A stretch of 53,233 bases of DNA from Geitlerinema sp. PCC 9228 (lineage in GTDB: Bacteria > Cyanobacteriota > Cyanobacteriia > Cyanobacteriales > PCC-9228): contig NZ_LNDC01000102.1 in the NCBI RefSeq assembly GCF_001870905.1, positions 1 to 53,233 on the forward strand. Reading direction: 5' to 3'. Below the pieces are notes generated by a model. That model saw only the letters and a list, made by a program, of their open reading frames with translations. It was not told the origin of the DNA and made no database searches. How positions within the stretch are numbered: the first letter of the stretch is position 1; each line of letters opens with the position of its first letter. Positions 38,846 through 48,053 of the stretch are shown one piece after another. A program made the translations under genes and the position numbers.

Positions 38846-40483
38846 TCAAGTTTGACAGTGAATATTTTGAGCTTTTTCGCTTAAAAATAAATTTTCCCGA
38901 TAGTCAATGGGGCAATCAATTACTGCCGGAACTTCTTGAACCAACGCCTCTTCTAATATGGGAACCAAATCGCTAGTTTTCTCAATACGATAGCCTTTCA
39001 ATCCCATACTTTCTGCCATCTTCACAAAATCGGGATTGCCAAAATGAACGAAGGAAGCATCGCCAAATTGATGTTTTTGCTTCCACTCAATCAAGCCATA
39101 GCCACCATCGTTAAAAATTAAAGTAACAAAAGGCGTTCCCATGCGCAAAGCCGTCTCTAATTCCTGACAGTTCATCATAAAACCGCCATCTCCCGTTGCC
39201 GCTACTACCTTGCGTTCTGGATATACCAATTTGGCCGCGATCGCGCCAGGAATAGAAAATCCCATCGCCGCAAATCCATTGGAAATCAAACAAGTATTGG
39301 GGCGATCGCAATGGTAGTGACGCGCGATCCACATTTTATGCGCCCCCACATCGGAAATGGTAATATCATCCGGTCCCATAACTTGACGCAAATCGTAAAT
39401 TAATTTTTGTGGTTTGATGGGAAAACTTTCATCGTTAATATATTCTTCGTAATCGGAACGAATTTCCGAACGCAAACCAATTGCATAGGGGTCTGGTTTC
39501 CCTTGGCGATCGCAGCGGCGCAAAATTTCCGTCAAAGAATCGGAAATATCTCCCACAACTTCTACCGTAGGAATATAACTGCTGTCAATTTCTGCCGGAG
39601 TCGCGCCAATATGAACGATAGGAATTGTACCGTCGGGATTCCATTTTTTGGGACCGTATTCAATCAAATCGTAGCCAATCGCAATTACCAAATCCGTACG
39701 GTCAAAACCGCAACTAATATAATCCCTATCTTGTAATCCCACCGACCACAAAGCCAAAGGATGAGTATAGGGAATAGCGCCTTTCCCCATAAAGGTATTT
39801 GCCACCGGAATATTCAACCGCGTTGCTAGTTCGGTCACGGCAGAACTGGCATCGCTGCGAATAGCACCATTGCCCACTAAAATTAAAGGATTTTTAGCAT
39901 GGGAAATTGCTGCTGCTGCTTCGTTTAAACTTTCGTAGGAAGCATAATTTTTCTCTTTTTTATCCCGTTTTAACGGTTTGCCCTTAGCTTCCATGGCGGC
40001 GATATTTTCTGGCAAATCGATGTGTACGGCACCGGGTTTTTCTTTTTGGGCAATTTTAAATCCTTTGCGGACCACTTCTGTCACAATACTAGGACGAACC
40101 AATCGCACATTCCATTTGGTAACTGTGGCAAACATAGCCACCAAATCCAAATATTGATGGGATTCAATATGCATGCGATCGGTTCCCACTTGACCGGTAA
40201 TGGCTACCAAGGGTGCCCCATCTAAATTCGCATCGGCAACGCCGGTCATTAAATTGGTCGCGCCAGGACCTAATGTGGACAAACAAACCCCGGCTTTTCC
40301 TGTTAGCCTACCGTATACATCTGCCATAAAGGCTGCCCCTTGTTCGTGGCGGGTGGTAACAAATTGAATCCGAGATTTTCTAATGGCTTCTAGAATGTGC
40401 AGGTTTTCTTCTCCGGGGAGTCCAAAAACATATTGCACTCCTTCGTTTTCTAGGCATTGAATTAAAAGTTCGGCAGTATTCAC
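38846..40483 (-). CDS. 2-oxoglutarate decarboxylase (acetolactate-synthase-like TPP enzyme)
   Basis: 545 residues, a ThDP enzyme usually annotated as acetolactate synthase. Conserved Glu47 in TTRHEQGAAFMADVYGRLTG activates TPP, and GDGGFMMNCQELETALRMG near residue 430 binds the diphosphate and Mg. Its neighbour 53 nt upstream in the same transcript is an aldehyde dehydrogenase. This pairing is the one shown in Synechococcus sp. PCC 7002 to convert 2-oxoglutarate to succinic semialdehyde and on to succinate, closing the TCA cycle without 2-oxoglutarate dehydrogenase. No small regulatory subunit (ilvN) is present here. Assignment to 2-oxoglutarate rather than pyruvate rests mainly on this context. 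Confidence 0.85.
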   Translation of the reverse strand: MNTAELLIQCLENEGVQYVFGLPGEENLHILEAIRKSRIQFVTTRHEQGAAFMADVYGRLTGKAGVCLSTLGPGATNLMTGVADANLDGAPLVAITGQVGTDRMHIESHQYLDLVAMFATVTKWNVRLVRPSIVTEVVRKGFKIAQKEKPGAVHIDLPENIAAMEAKGKPLKRDKKEKNYASYESLNEAAAAISHAKNPLILVGNGAIRSDASSAVTELATRLNIPVANTFMGKGAIPYTHPLALWSVGLQDRDYISCGFDRTDLVIAIGYDLIEYGPKKWNPDGTIPIVHIGATPAEIDSSYIPTVEVVGDISDSLTEILRRCDRQGKPDPYAIGLRSEIRSDYEEYINDESFPIKPQKLIYDLRQVMGPDDITISDVGAHKMWIARHYHCDRPNTCLISNGFAAMGFSIPGAIAAKLVYPERKVVAATGDGGFMMNCQELETALRMGTPFVTLIFNDGGYGLIEWKQKHQFGDASFVHFGNPDFVKMAESMGLKGYRIEKTSDLVPILEEALVQEVPAVIDCPIDYRENLFLSEKAQNIHCQT

Positions 40484-40536
40484 GATTGAACTCTCCTGTG
40501 TTTTCGTTCAAACAGTTAGCAATCTATTCTGGGTAT

Positions 40537-41907
40537 TTACTCGCCTATCCAGACAGTTTTTATATTAACAAATTCCCAAATGCCTTCCCTGCCCAACTCC
40601 CTGCCGTATCCAGAAAGTTTGACACCGCCAAAAGGCAATCTCGGGTCGGATTTCACCATGCCATTGACAAAAACGGACCCGCTTGATAATTCGTTAATAA
40701 AGCGTTCGATTTCCGTTTCTTCTTGGGTCCAAACGCTTGCCCCCAAACCGTAAGGACTGCTGTTTGCCACTGCGATCGCGGTGTCGATATCCGGTATGCG
40801 GAAAAACAAAGCCACCGGCCCGAAAAATTCTTCTCGATAGGCGGGACTATCTATCGGAATATCGGTTAAAATAGTAGGCGGGTAAAAATTGCCTTGGCTG
40901 TCATTTGGGGGGCTGCCACCGCATAAAATTTTGGCTCCTTTTTCCACCGATTCTCGGACTTGCCAGTGCAAATCTTGGAGAATTTGCGGCGTGGCAAGCG
41001 GACCGAGTTGCGTATCTTCGAGCAGGGGATCGCCCATTTGTATGGTCTGAAATTTTTCCAGGAATTTTTGTTGAAATTCATCGGCGCAGGCATCGGCTAC
41101 CAAAAACCGTTTGGCAGCAATGCAGGATTGCCCGTTATTGAGCATTCTAGCTTGAATTCCGGTCTCGATCGCCTTGTCTAAATCAGCGCTGGACATGATA
41201 ATAAAGGGGTCGCTACCCCCTAACTCCAAAACCGTCTTTTTGATATGCTTGCCAGCGGTGGCTGCCAAACTGCTGCCGGCGGCTTCGCTACCGGTGAGGG
41301 TTGCCGCTTGAATGCGGGAGTCGGCAACGATTTTTTCCACGCGATCGCTTTCTACGAGTAAGGTTTGAAAGACCCCTGCCGGCATGCCCACTTCTTGAAA
41401 AATTTTCTCAATTGTGACCGCGCACTGGGGAACGTTGGAAGCATGTTTGAGAACCGCCACATTGCCCGCCATCAGGGCAGGGGCAGCAAATCGAAACACC
41501 TGCCAAAAAGGAAAATTCCACGGCATCACTGCCAAAATTGCCCCCAAAGGCTGGTAGCGCACAAAACTGTGACGGGCGTCTGTATCGATGGATACATCCG
41601 TGAGAAAATTGGGGGCTTCATCTGCATAGTAGCGACACACCCAAGCACATTTTTTAATTTCCCCCACGGCAGCTTGGATGGGTTTGCCCATTTCCAAAGC
41701 CATGAGACGGGCAAATTTGCCACTATCTGACTCTAACAGATCGGCAGCAGCACGCATCCACTGGGCGCGTCGATCGAGTGATGTGCGACGATACCGTTCA
41801 AAAGCCGTTTGCGCCGCGGCTAGCTTGTCTTCAATGTCGGCATCGCTGTGGGGGGTAAAGGTTTGCAGAGTTTCGCCGGTGGTGGGATTGATGCTTGCGA
41901 TCGCCAT
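40537..41907 (-). CDS. succinic semialdehyde dehydrogenase (ALDH family)
   Basis: 456 residues from ATG 41907, where the family-like MAIASINPTTGETLQTF begins; the frame is open to 42021 but the added residues are random-looking. Catalytic Glu228 (LELGGSDPF) and Cys262 (NNGQSCIAAKR) have the usual 34-residue spacing. It oxidises succinic semialdehyde to succinate with NAD(P). It is the first gene of a two-gene unit with 2-oxoglutarate decarboxylase. Confidence 0.9.
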   Translation of the reverse strand: MAIASINPTTGETLQTFTPHSDADIEDKLAAAQTAFERYRRTSLDRRAQWMRAAADLLESDSGKFARLMALEMGKPIQAAVGEIKKCAWVCRYYADEAPNFLTDVSIDTDARHSFVRYQPLGAILAVMPWNFPFWQVFRFAAPALMAGNVAVLKHASNVPQCAVTIEKIFQEVGMPAGVFQTLLVESDRVEKIVADSRIQAATLTGSEAAGSSLAATAGKHIKKTVLELGGSDPFIIMSSADLDKAIETGIQARMLNNGQSCIAAKRFLVADACADEFQQKFLEKFQTIQMGDPLLEDTQLGPLATPQILQDLHWQVRESVEKGAKILCGGSPPNDSQGNFYPPTILTDIPIDSPAYREEFFGPVALFFRIPDIDTAIAVANSSPYGLGASVWTQEETEIERFINELSSGSVFVNGMVKSDPRLPFGGVKLSGYGRELGREGIWEFVNIKTVWIGE

Positions 41908-42057
41908 AAACAAATTTCCTGGTGGTAGCAATTGTTTTCCCATCCAAAATAGCAAAATTTCTCCAGTCTTTAGGGCCGTGAAAAATGCATTTTCGCCAGC
42001 CATCTCCCTGTATCTCTCCATACCATCACTCTTTTTGCCAAGGAGAAGTTCTTGTTG

Positions 42058-43437
42058 TTATTCGCTGGAAATGCTAGGAGAAAGGGGAGAAAAATGACCC
42101 ATAGCTGCCGGAATTTCCCAATCCGTATCCATGGTAAACCCCTGTTGGTTGCCAGCTTCTTGACTGGCTTCGTAAGCAAAAGTACCCGGAAAATCGGGAT
42201 ATTCTTTATCGGCTTCCCGTTCCAGTTTCACTTCCCAAGAACCCGCTGCTTCTAAATTGGCAAGAAAATCAATGTTGGTATCTTGATCCGCGTAGGTAAT
42301 TTGTTTTTCAATTGCCCACTCTCCGTTGGTTAGTTGGATGGTACTTTCCAGTTTGTTTCTGCTATCTTCCCGCAAACCTCTGGCTTGGAGTTGGTATCCC
42401 CGCTGGCTGCCTACTTCTCCTCCTAAACGAACGGTCGTATTTTCTTCCCGAACCAATTGCGTTTTTCCCTTCATTTTCCAATCGGCACTGTGCAAGTGAA
42501 AACTTCCTTCTATACTAGAGTAGGGAGCCGTATATTCTGCTAAAAATTCGCTGGTAAATCCAGCGGCATTGCCCAAATCTGTGGTCCAGTGCAAGCGCGT
42601 ATTTCTATCTTCTGCTTCTCCGTGAACTTCTTGATATTCTCCTTCCCAGCTTAGCTGCCAAGCCACCTGGCGATCGCTACCGCTGCTGAGGATAAAACTG
42701 CCGCTGTAGCTAAGATTATCCTCCGTTCCTTCTAAGTTGGTTTGTAACTTCCAACTATCGCCAAAATCCACAACCAATTCACCGCTGTATTCCCGGTTTT
42801 CTTCCACACTTTCCCAAGTTCCTTGAAAGCGATCGCCATTTAACGTACCGCTAAAACGCGCGGTTTCGTCGCTGTATTCTGCTTCCCAACTGCCGTCTAC
42901 TTGCCCTTGATGGTTGAGGCTGCTATTCCAGATAAACTCGTGGTTTTCGCCGCGCCAAGTACTTTCTACATCAAAACTCCATTGTAGGTTGTTTAAATTT
43001 AAAAATCCCGCCGTATTTTCGCCCGTTTCTAGCAATAAAACAGTTTCGTAAGCAAGTTCTTCTGCTTCTTCGCCAAATTTGGTTTTTACCTGCCAATTGC
43101 CTTCTACATCAATACCAATTTTCCCGCCGTAGCGAATATTTTCTTGCACCCTTTCAATATCAAAACCAAAATTTAAATTGCCGCGATCGTTAATGTGAAT
43201 ATTGCTACCGTAATTGGTATTGCCACGGCGATAGTCCAGTTGCAGTGTTGGCTGCCAATCGTCCGTTTGTAATTGGAGTTGAAATTCTAAATTGTTGTCT
43301 GCGTCTAGTTCTCCTGCCTGGGCAGTGGTTGCCAGGAGAATACTACCGATGGCGGTGAAAGCCCACCAAGACTTTTGATACCAATCTGGCAAGCAAGTTG
43401 CCCGGAAAATCCCTTCACCTAGAGAGTGCCAAATCAT
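42058..43437 (-). CDS. exported beta-strand-rich protein, unknown
   Basis: 459 residues from ATG 43437; the open frame continues to 43551 but the longer N-terminus is not signal-like. A signal peptide is visible (WWAFTAIGSILLATTAQA, cut after AQA). The mature part is almost entirely short alternating strands rich in Trp, Glu, Asn and Gly, with recurring units such as ...GxWxxExxxxxxxxxYSGxL... and SFxLxSGSDRQ. This suggests a secreted or outer-membrane beta structure, perhaps a barrel or solenoid. No porin SLH domain or enzyme motif is seen. It lies upstream of the SSADH gene on the same strand, 150 nt away. Confidence 0.7.
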   Translation of the reverse strand: MIWHSLGEGIFRATCLPDWYQKSWWAFTAIGSILLATTAQAGELDADNNLEFQLQLQTDDWQPTLQLDYRRGNTNYGSNIHINDRGNLNFGFDIERVQENIRYGGKIGIDVEGNWQVKTKFGEEAEELAYETVLLLETGENTAGFLNLNNLQWSFDVESTWRGENHEFIWNSSLNHQGQVDGSWEAEYSDETARFSGTLNGDRFQGTWESVEENREYSGELVVDFGDSWKLQTNLEGTEDNLSYSGSFILSSGSDRQVAWQLSWEGEYQEVHGEAEDRNTRLHWTTDLGNAAGFTSEFLAEYTAPYSSIEGSFHLHSADWKMKGKTQLVREENTTVRLGGEVGSQRGYQLQARGLREDSRNKLESTIQLTNGEWAIEKQITYADQDTNIDFLANLEAAGSWEVKLEREADKEYPDFPGTFAYEASQEAGNQQGFTMDTDWEIPAAMGHFSPLSPSISSE

Positions 43438-43840
43438 AATGAAACCGAAAAAATAGGGGGATTGATGGATTCGCTTAATTATATGGCTGTTTGATGCTTG
43501 GGTATGCGGGAAGGGCGATCGCAAACCTAAAAAAAAACTAATGAGAAACATATCTTTAGCAATTCTTTAGGATCGCCATTGCTGGATATTTTTTCTAGGA
43601 ATTTCCTAAAAAACAGAGCGTTTTCTCCCAGTGCCAGGATGCCCCTTTTGTTTGATATTTTTTCTCTAGCCAATCTGGGATTGGGTTGCTTTTATTTTGG
43701 CCCACGACCGCCAAAACTGTCAGTAGCTCTTTTTGAGAACGATGGCGGCCAAAAATCCCGATATGACAAGCATTGCCACCGATCGCGCCATCGCGTTACC
43801 ATAAAATTAATATATTAAGAAATGTAAAAATTTTCCGACC

Positions 43841-45349
43841 GTGACTGTTCTTACCCATCCCACCCAAACTCAAATTGTCGTTATCGGTGCTGGCATCGGT
43901 GGTTTGACCGCAGCTGCCTTGCTAGCCAAACGGGGGTATCGCGTTCTGGTTTTCGACCAAGCCTTCGTACCGGGAGGATGCGCCTCCACCTTCAAGCGTC
44001 GGGGGTTCACCTTTGACGTTGGGGCCACTCAAGTCGCCGGCTTGGAACCAGGAGGCATCCACCACCGCATTTTCTCGGAACTAGAAACCGAACTGCCCCC
44101 AGCCACCCCCATCGACCCCGCTTGCAGCGTTTACTTGCCCCAGGAAAGCCAACCCATCAACGTGTGGCGGCAACGGTCCCAATGGCAGGCGGAACGCCAA
44201 AGACAATTCCCCGGCAGCGAACCCTTCTGGAAACTCATCCAAACCCTGTTTGATGCCAGTTTGGACTTTCAAAGACGCGACCCGGTTTTGCCGCCGCGCA
44301 ATGGATGGGATTTGTGGCAGCTGCTGCAAGCTATACGACCCCGAACCTCGATCGCCTTGCCCTATACGTTTCTTTCCGTCGCCGATGCGTTGCGGGGATA
44401 CGGTTTGGCAAGCGATCGCCGGTTAAAAACGTTTTTAGATATGCAGTTGAAACTGTATTCCCAGGTAGACAGCGAAGAAACGGCTTTGCTGTACGCCGCT
44501 ACAGCTTTGGGATTGTCCCAAGAACCCTACGGCCTGTATCACCTCCACGGTAGCATGCAAACCCTCAGCGATCGCTTGGTAACCGCTTTGAAACGCTACG
44601 GCGGCCAGCTTTACATGCGCCATACTGCAGAACGCATTCATCTAAACCAAAAAAAAGCCACTGCCGTTACCGTATGCCATCAAAAAACCGGCCAAACCCA
44701 CCGAATCGAAGCCCAACACATCGTCGCCAACGTTACCGCCCCCAATTTGGTCAAACTATTGGGAGAACAAGCCCCTGCCGGCTACCGACGACGCATCGAT
44801 AAGTTGCCCCTGGCTTCTGGCGCTTTTGTGGTTTATCTGGGAGTTACCCAAGACGCCATTCCCCCCGGTTGCCCTTCCCACTTGCAATTTTTGGATGACG
44901 GCAACCGGGAAGTAGCGGAAAACAATTCCCTGTTCGTCTCGGTCAGCCACCCAGGCGACGGTCGCGCCCCCACGGGTCAAGCCACCATTACCGCTTCTTC
45001 GTTTACCGACGTACGTAACTGGCGTCGATGCAAGGAGTACCGCCAACTGAAACAACGCTACACCGAAGATGCGATCGCCCGTTTGCAACGCTATTTCCAT
45101 CTCAATCAAGAGACCGTCGTTCACGTAGAAGCAGCCACCCCGCGTACCTTCCAACGCTTTACCGCCCGCGAAGACGGCATGGTCGGTGGGGTGGGGCAGC
45201 GGGTATCCACCTTCGGTCCGTTTGCTCTGGCAACCAGAACCCCCATAGCCGACCTGTGGCTGGTGGGCGATTCTACCCATCCCGGCGAAGGAACCGCTGG
45301 TGTCAGCTATTCTGCCCTCACTGCCGTACGCCAAATCGAACAATCCTAG
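43841..45349 (+). CDS. crtD: carotenoid C-3',4' desaturase CrtD
   Basis: 502 residues, the length of the cyanobacterial enzyme. The FAD site is VIGAGIGGLTAAALLAKRGYRV, split here as GAGIGGL near residue 17, with FVPGGCASTFKRRGFTFDVG following. The C-terminal flavin motif is DLWLVGDSTHPGEGTAGVSY. It desaturates the psi end in myxol glycoside (myxoxanthophyll) synthesis. Related carotenoid isomerases (CrtH) are an alternative, but the VGATQVAGLEPGGIHHRIF region fits CrtD. The start is GTG 43841; no ATG lies nearby in frame and no Shine-Dalgarno sequence is visible. Confidence 0.85.
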   Translation: MTVLTHPTQTQIVVIGAGIGGLTAAALLAKRGYRVLVFDQAFVPGGCASTFKRRGFTFDVGATQVAGLEPGGIHHRIFSELETELPPATPIDPACSVYLPQESQPINVWRQRSQWQAERQRQFPGSEPFWKLIQTLFDASLDFQRRDPVLPPRNGWDLWQLLQAIRPRTSIALPYTFLSVADALRGYGLASDRRLKTFLDMQLKLYSQVDSEETALLYAATALGLSQEPYGLYHLHGSMQTLSDRLVTALKRYGGQLYMRHTAERIHLNQKKATAVTVCHQKTGQTHRIEAQHIVANVTAPNLVKLLGEQAPAGYRRRIDKLPLASGAFVVYLGVTQDAIPPGCPSHLQFLDDGNREVAENNSLFVSVSHPGDGRAPTGQATITASSFTDVRNWRRCKEYRQLKQRYTEDAIARLQRYFHLNQETVVHVEAATPRTFQRFTAREDGMVGGVGQRVSTFGPFALATRTPIADLWLVGDSTHPGEGTAGVSYSALTAVRQIEQS

Positions 45350-45604
45350 TAGCAAGATTGCGCTTTGAGACTTGACAGCTTTGCGTCTGGGAGGCTTTAA
45401 TGTAAAACTATAGGCTCAATAGCTATGGCGATTTAGGAAGAATTTCTTCGCAACAACGCTGGTGCAAAGGTTCTAAGTTTCCATTGAGGAAAAGACGGAA
45501 GTTCATTCCGGGTAACGGCGCGGTTTGAAAGAAGGTACTCAACCTACTTCCCTAGCTACAGAGAAATTTCTTCGTATTTTTTGTATTTGCAAGAGGCTAG
45601 AACT
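45350..45604 (+). promoter_or_regulatory. long leader of the RNA-binding protein gene
   Basis: 255 nt with no frame. AATTTCTTCG occurs at 45441-45450 and again at 45565-45574, just before the gene; the copies lie in or next to self-complementary stretches (GAAGAA/TTTCTTC). Between them is a G/A-rich segment. Cyanobacterial rbp genes are known to be cold-induced with long leaders, so this is a likely post-transcriptional control region. The promoter would lie near 45370-45430. Confidence 0.5.
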
Positions 45605-45913
45605 TTGACGATTTACATTGGCAATTTATCTTACCAGGCAACCGAAGCTGACCTGGAATCCGTCTTTTCCGATTATGGCAGGATTAAAAATATTTCCATT
45701 CCCGTCGATCGGGAAAGCGGCCGTCCGCGGGGATTCGCTTTTGTGGAAATGTGGGAAGTGGACGCCGAAGACAAGGCCATTGAAGCCCTCAACGAAGCAG
45801 AGTGGATGGGCAGGCAGCTGCGGGTGAACAAAGCCCGCCCAAGAGAAGAACGCAAATCCAACTTTGGTGGCGGTCGCCGCAACAACCGCGGTGGCTATCG
45901 CGATCGCTTTTAA
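45605..45913 (+). CDS. rbp: RRM-type RNA-binding protein (Rbp)
   Basis: 102 residues from TTG 45605, which gives the canonical N-terminus (M)TIYIGNLSYQ; an upstream TTG at 45581 would add eight residues, and AAGAGG lies 8 nt before 45605. A single RRM has RNP2 IYIGNL and RNP1 RGFAFVEM. The C-terminus is a short Arg/Gly-rich tail (GGGRRNNRGG). It binds RNA, and family members influence mRNA localisation and cold response. A strong terminator follows at 45956. Confidence 0.93.
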   Translation: MTIYIGNLSYQATEADLESVFSDYGRIKNISIPVDRESGRPRGFAFVEMWEVDAEDKAIEALNEAEWMGRQLRVNKARPREERKSNFGGGRRNNRGGYRDRF

Positions 45914-45955
45914 TCTCTAGAGGGGATCCCTATCTTGGCAATCCTGCGATCGCAC

Positions 45956-46001
45956 AACCTTCGAGAAGCAACCAGCTGTTGGTTTCTCGGAGGTTTTTTT
46001 T
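45956..46001 (+). terminator. strong rho-independent terminator after rbp
   Basis: AACCTTCGAGAAGCAAC (45956-45972) pairs with GTTGGTTTCTCGGAGGTT with two wobble pairs, followed by an eight-T run (45994-46001). Confidence 0.92.
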
Positions 46002-46299
46002 AGGCCCCCAACCGGGAAAACCCAAAATTTGAAAATTTTGCTAAACAAACAGCTAAGCAGACATTCCTTTGCTACACTACCATTATTGATACACAACAGC
46101 GACCTGGTTTGACCCGGATGTATTCCACCAATCCTTGGAGCTACGGATCTTTGGTGTGGATTCTGGTACAATGGATTGGGATAGGGAAACAAGGTACGCA
46201 TACACGGAAACTTCAAGCAGTTACGAAAAAAAAAATGGGCGCTTGAAGGCCCTGCCTCTTTCCCAGCAGGGATGAAAAGCAACCCGTGCGGCCCCGCCG

Positions 46300-46475
46300 C
46301 CGTCAAAATGTGCTACACTTGCATTAAAGTACGTCCACCGCAGGGCGGAAAACGCTCGCTGAGGGTCCCTGTTCGCCGGGGATGGGCTAGCTCTTTTCGC
46401 GAGTCCATCTAGGCACACCCAACGAAGCGAGAATCTCACAAATTCTATTCGTGAGAGCGTCAAAGAGATACTACC
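46300..46475 (+). mobile_element. relic of an IS200/IS605-type right end with tnpB tail
   Basis: On the plus strand 46391-46462 reads a short tail containing LGTPNEARIS, which I recall as a common C-terminus of cyanobacterial TnpB proteins. It is followed by a hairpin TCTCAC (46434-46439) / GTGAGA (46451-46456) and TCAA at 46460-46463, the layout of an IS605 right end. An in-frame stop at 46388 and the lack of an upstream transposase show it is a decayed fragment. Confidence 0.5.
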
Positions 46476-47058
46476 GCTTAATTGGGGGTGAATTTTATCA
46501 CCTGGACGTAGCAAAGCTTTTCCACACAATCTAGTAACGGTCGCCAAACATTCATTCCCATTTGTATGCAGGAGCGATTTCCCCGTCGGGGGAAACCTAC
46601 AGGATACGTTTCTATGCAGAGAGTCGCCGACCCCATCTGGACTTCGGTGTCGTAGGTTGCCAGCAGCGCGATCGCTTGGCGGGAATGGCCGTACCAGTTT
46701 GAGACCGGAGTCATATTAAACCAATAGCAAACCAAGAATTATGACCGTTCCGAAATTTTGTCATCGCAGCTTGGTCGTGCCCTGAGAGATGCCAGGGCAG
46801 GAACAGATTTCCAGTAAAAAAAAACTCGAACAACCCATTGGGAAACTTTTAATTGCACCGGAAAGCCAGATTTTCCTGTTTGGTTGCTCGGGATTGACAT
46901 AACGCGATCGTTTGCTTACCGTTAGAAAGCGATCGCTTCTGTAAATTCCACCAACCGATGTGGTTCGGCAAACTTTCCATGCCAACCGCAAGCTGTCGAA
47001 GATTCAAGTTTGCTGAGATTTTAGGAGGAACACTTCCGAAAGTGGGAGTGCGATCTTT
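46476..47058. other. spacer before the acetyltransferase gene
   Basis: A minus-strand frame (46478-46735) has no ribosome site or recognisable protein. Two GCGATCG-type sites are near 46903 and 46930. A short hairpin CACTTCC ... GGGAGTG at 47031-47050 lies just before the gene. No RNA gene recognised. Confidence 0.5.
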
Positions 47059-48027
47059 ATGGCTACGATAATGACGCGCCCGTATTTAGGTGCCAAAGAT
47101 TTAAGTAAAATTACCAATTTAGTAGAAGTTTCCAACCCCACCGGATATCTCGACGGAGACACCTCCGTCTGCGAACTGCCAGCCATGCTCGCAGAACCCG
47201 AATCGGACAACTCTCGCAACATTCGCTTGTGGGAAGACGCCAACGGCAACCTCGTAGGATTCGGACAACTGCTGGTTTTTCATACCCCAGAAACCGTTGA
47301 TGGCTGGTTGATTTTCTTTACCCACCCACAAGTAAGTGGCGATGGCTTGGAATCGGAAATCATCGATTGGGCAGAACGTCGCATGCGGTGGTTGGGTCGC
47401 GAACAGCAACTGCCCGCAGTTTTGCATACTGACGTTCGTGACGATACCCTCAGCCGCCAAGCTTGGGTAGAACGCCACGGCTTCCATCGCGATCGGGCCT
47501 TCGTAACCATGAAACACGACACCCCCAATACCCTAGAATCGCGACCCATGCCGGAAGGCTTTACCCTACGTTCCGTATCCCAAAACCAAGCCGACATCAA
47601 AGCCTGGGTGGATTTGTTCAACCAATCTTTTTGCGATCATTGGAACCACCACGACATCGACGAAGCGACCCTACAACGCTGGCTTTCTAACCCCCACAAC
47701 CAATCCGATCTCAACCTGATTGCAGTTTCCTCTCGAGGAGATTTCGCCGCTTTGGGATACGGATATATTAACCCAGAAGAAAACGCTCGCACGGGGGAAA
47801 ACGTCGGCTGGATTAAGTGGTTGGGAACCCGACGCAACTTCCGCCGCCGTGGCTTGGGCAAAACCATGCTGCTAGCCACCATGCGGCAACTCTACAGCAA
47901 AGGCGTCGAAGCCGTAAAACTAAGCGTGGATGCTGACAGTTCCACCAAAGCCATGAGCTTGTATCAATCCGTTGGCTTCCAACCTTTAGAAACCTGGATT
48001 TCCTATACGAACGCTTTATATCTATAA
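47059..48027 (+). CDS. tandem GNAT-family N-acetyltransferase
   Basis: 322 residues with two GNAT-like halves. The N-terminal half (about 10-150) has degenerate motifs (NLVGFGQLLVF). The C-terminal half (about 165-320) has the acetyl-CoA loop RNFRRRGLGKTML and the motif-B end SMSLYQSVGF-type sequence (KAMSLYQSVGF). The layout is like MshD-type double GNATs, where only one half is active. The acceptor is unknown. ATG 47059 has GTGGGAG about 13 nt upstream. Confidence 0.88.
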   Translation: MATIMTRPYLGAKDLSKITNLVEVSNPTGYLDGDTSVCELPAMLAEPESDNSRNIRLWEDANGNLVGFGQLLVFHTPETVDGWLIFFTHPQVSGDGLESEIIDWAERRMRWLGREQQLPAVLHTDVRDDTLSRQAWVERHGFHRDRAFVTMKHDTPNTLESRPMPEGFTLRSVSQNQADIKAWVDLFNQSFCDHWNHHDIDEATLQRWLSNPHNQSDLNLIAVSSRGDFAALGYGYINPEENARTGENVGWIKWLGTRRNFRRRGLGKTMLLATMRQLYSKGVEAVKLSVDADSSTKAMSLYQSVGFQPLETWISYTNALYL

Positions 48028-48053
48028 AAATACGGGAGATGGAAAAACACCCA

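Noticed and set aside
38846-40483. Calling this gene ilvB acetolactate synthase
   Set aside because: Linkage to the semialdehyde dehydrogenase and absence of ilvN favour 2-oxoglutarate decarboxylase, although sequence alone does not exclude ilvB.
46478-46735. Minus-strand frame of 85 codons
   Set aside because: No ribosome site and no recognised protein; it adjoins IS605 debris and may be part of a decayed element, but this could not be shown.
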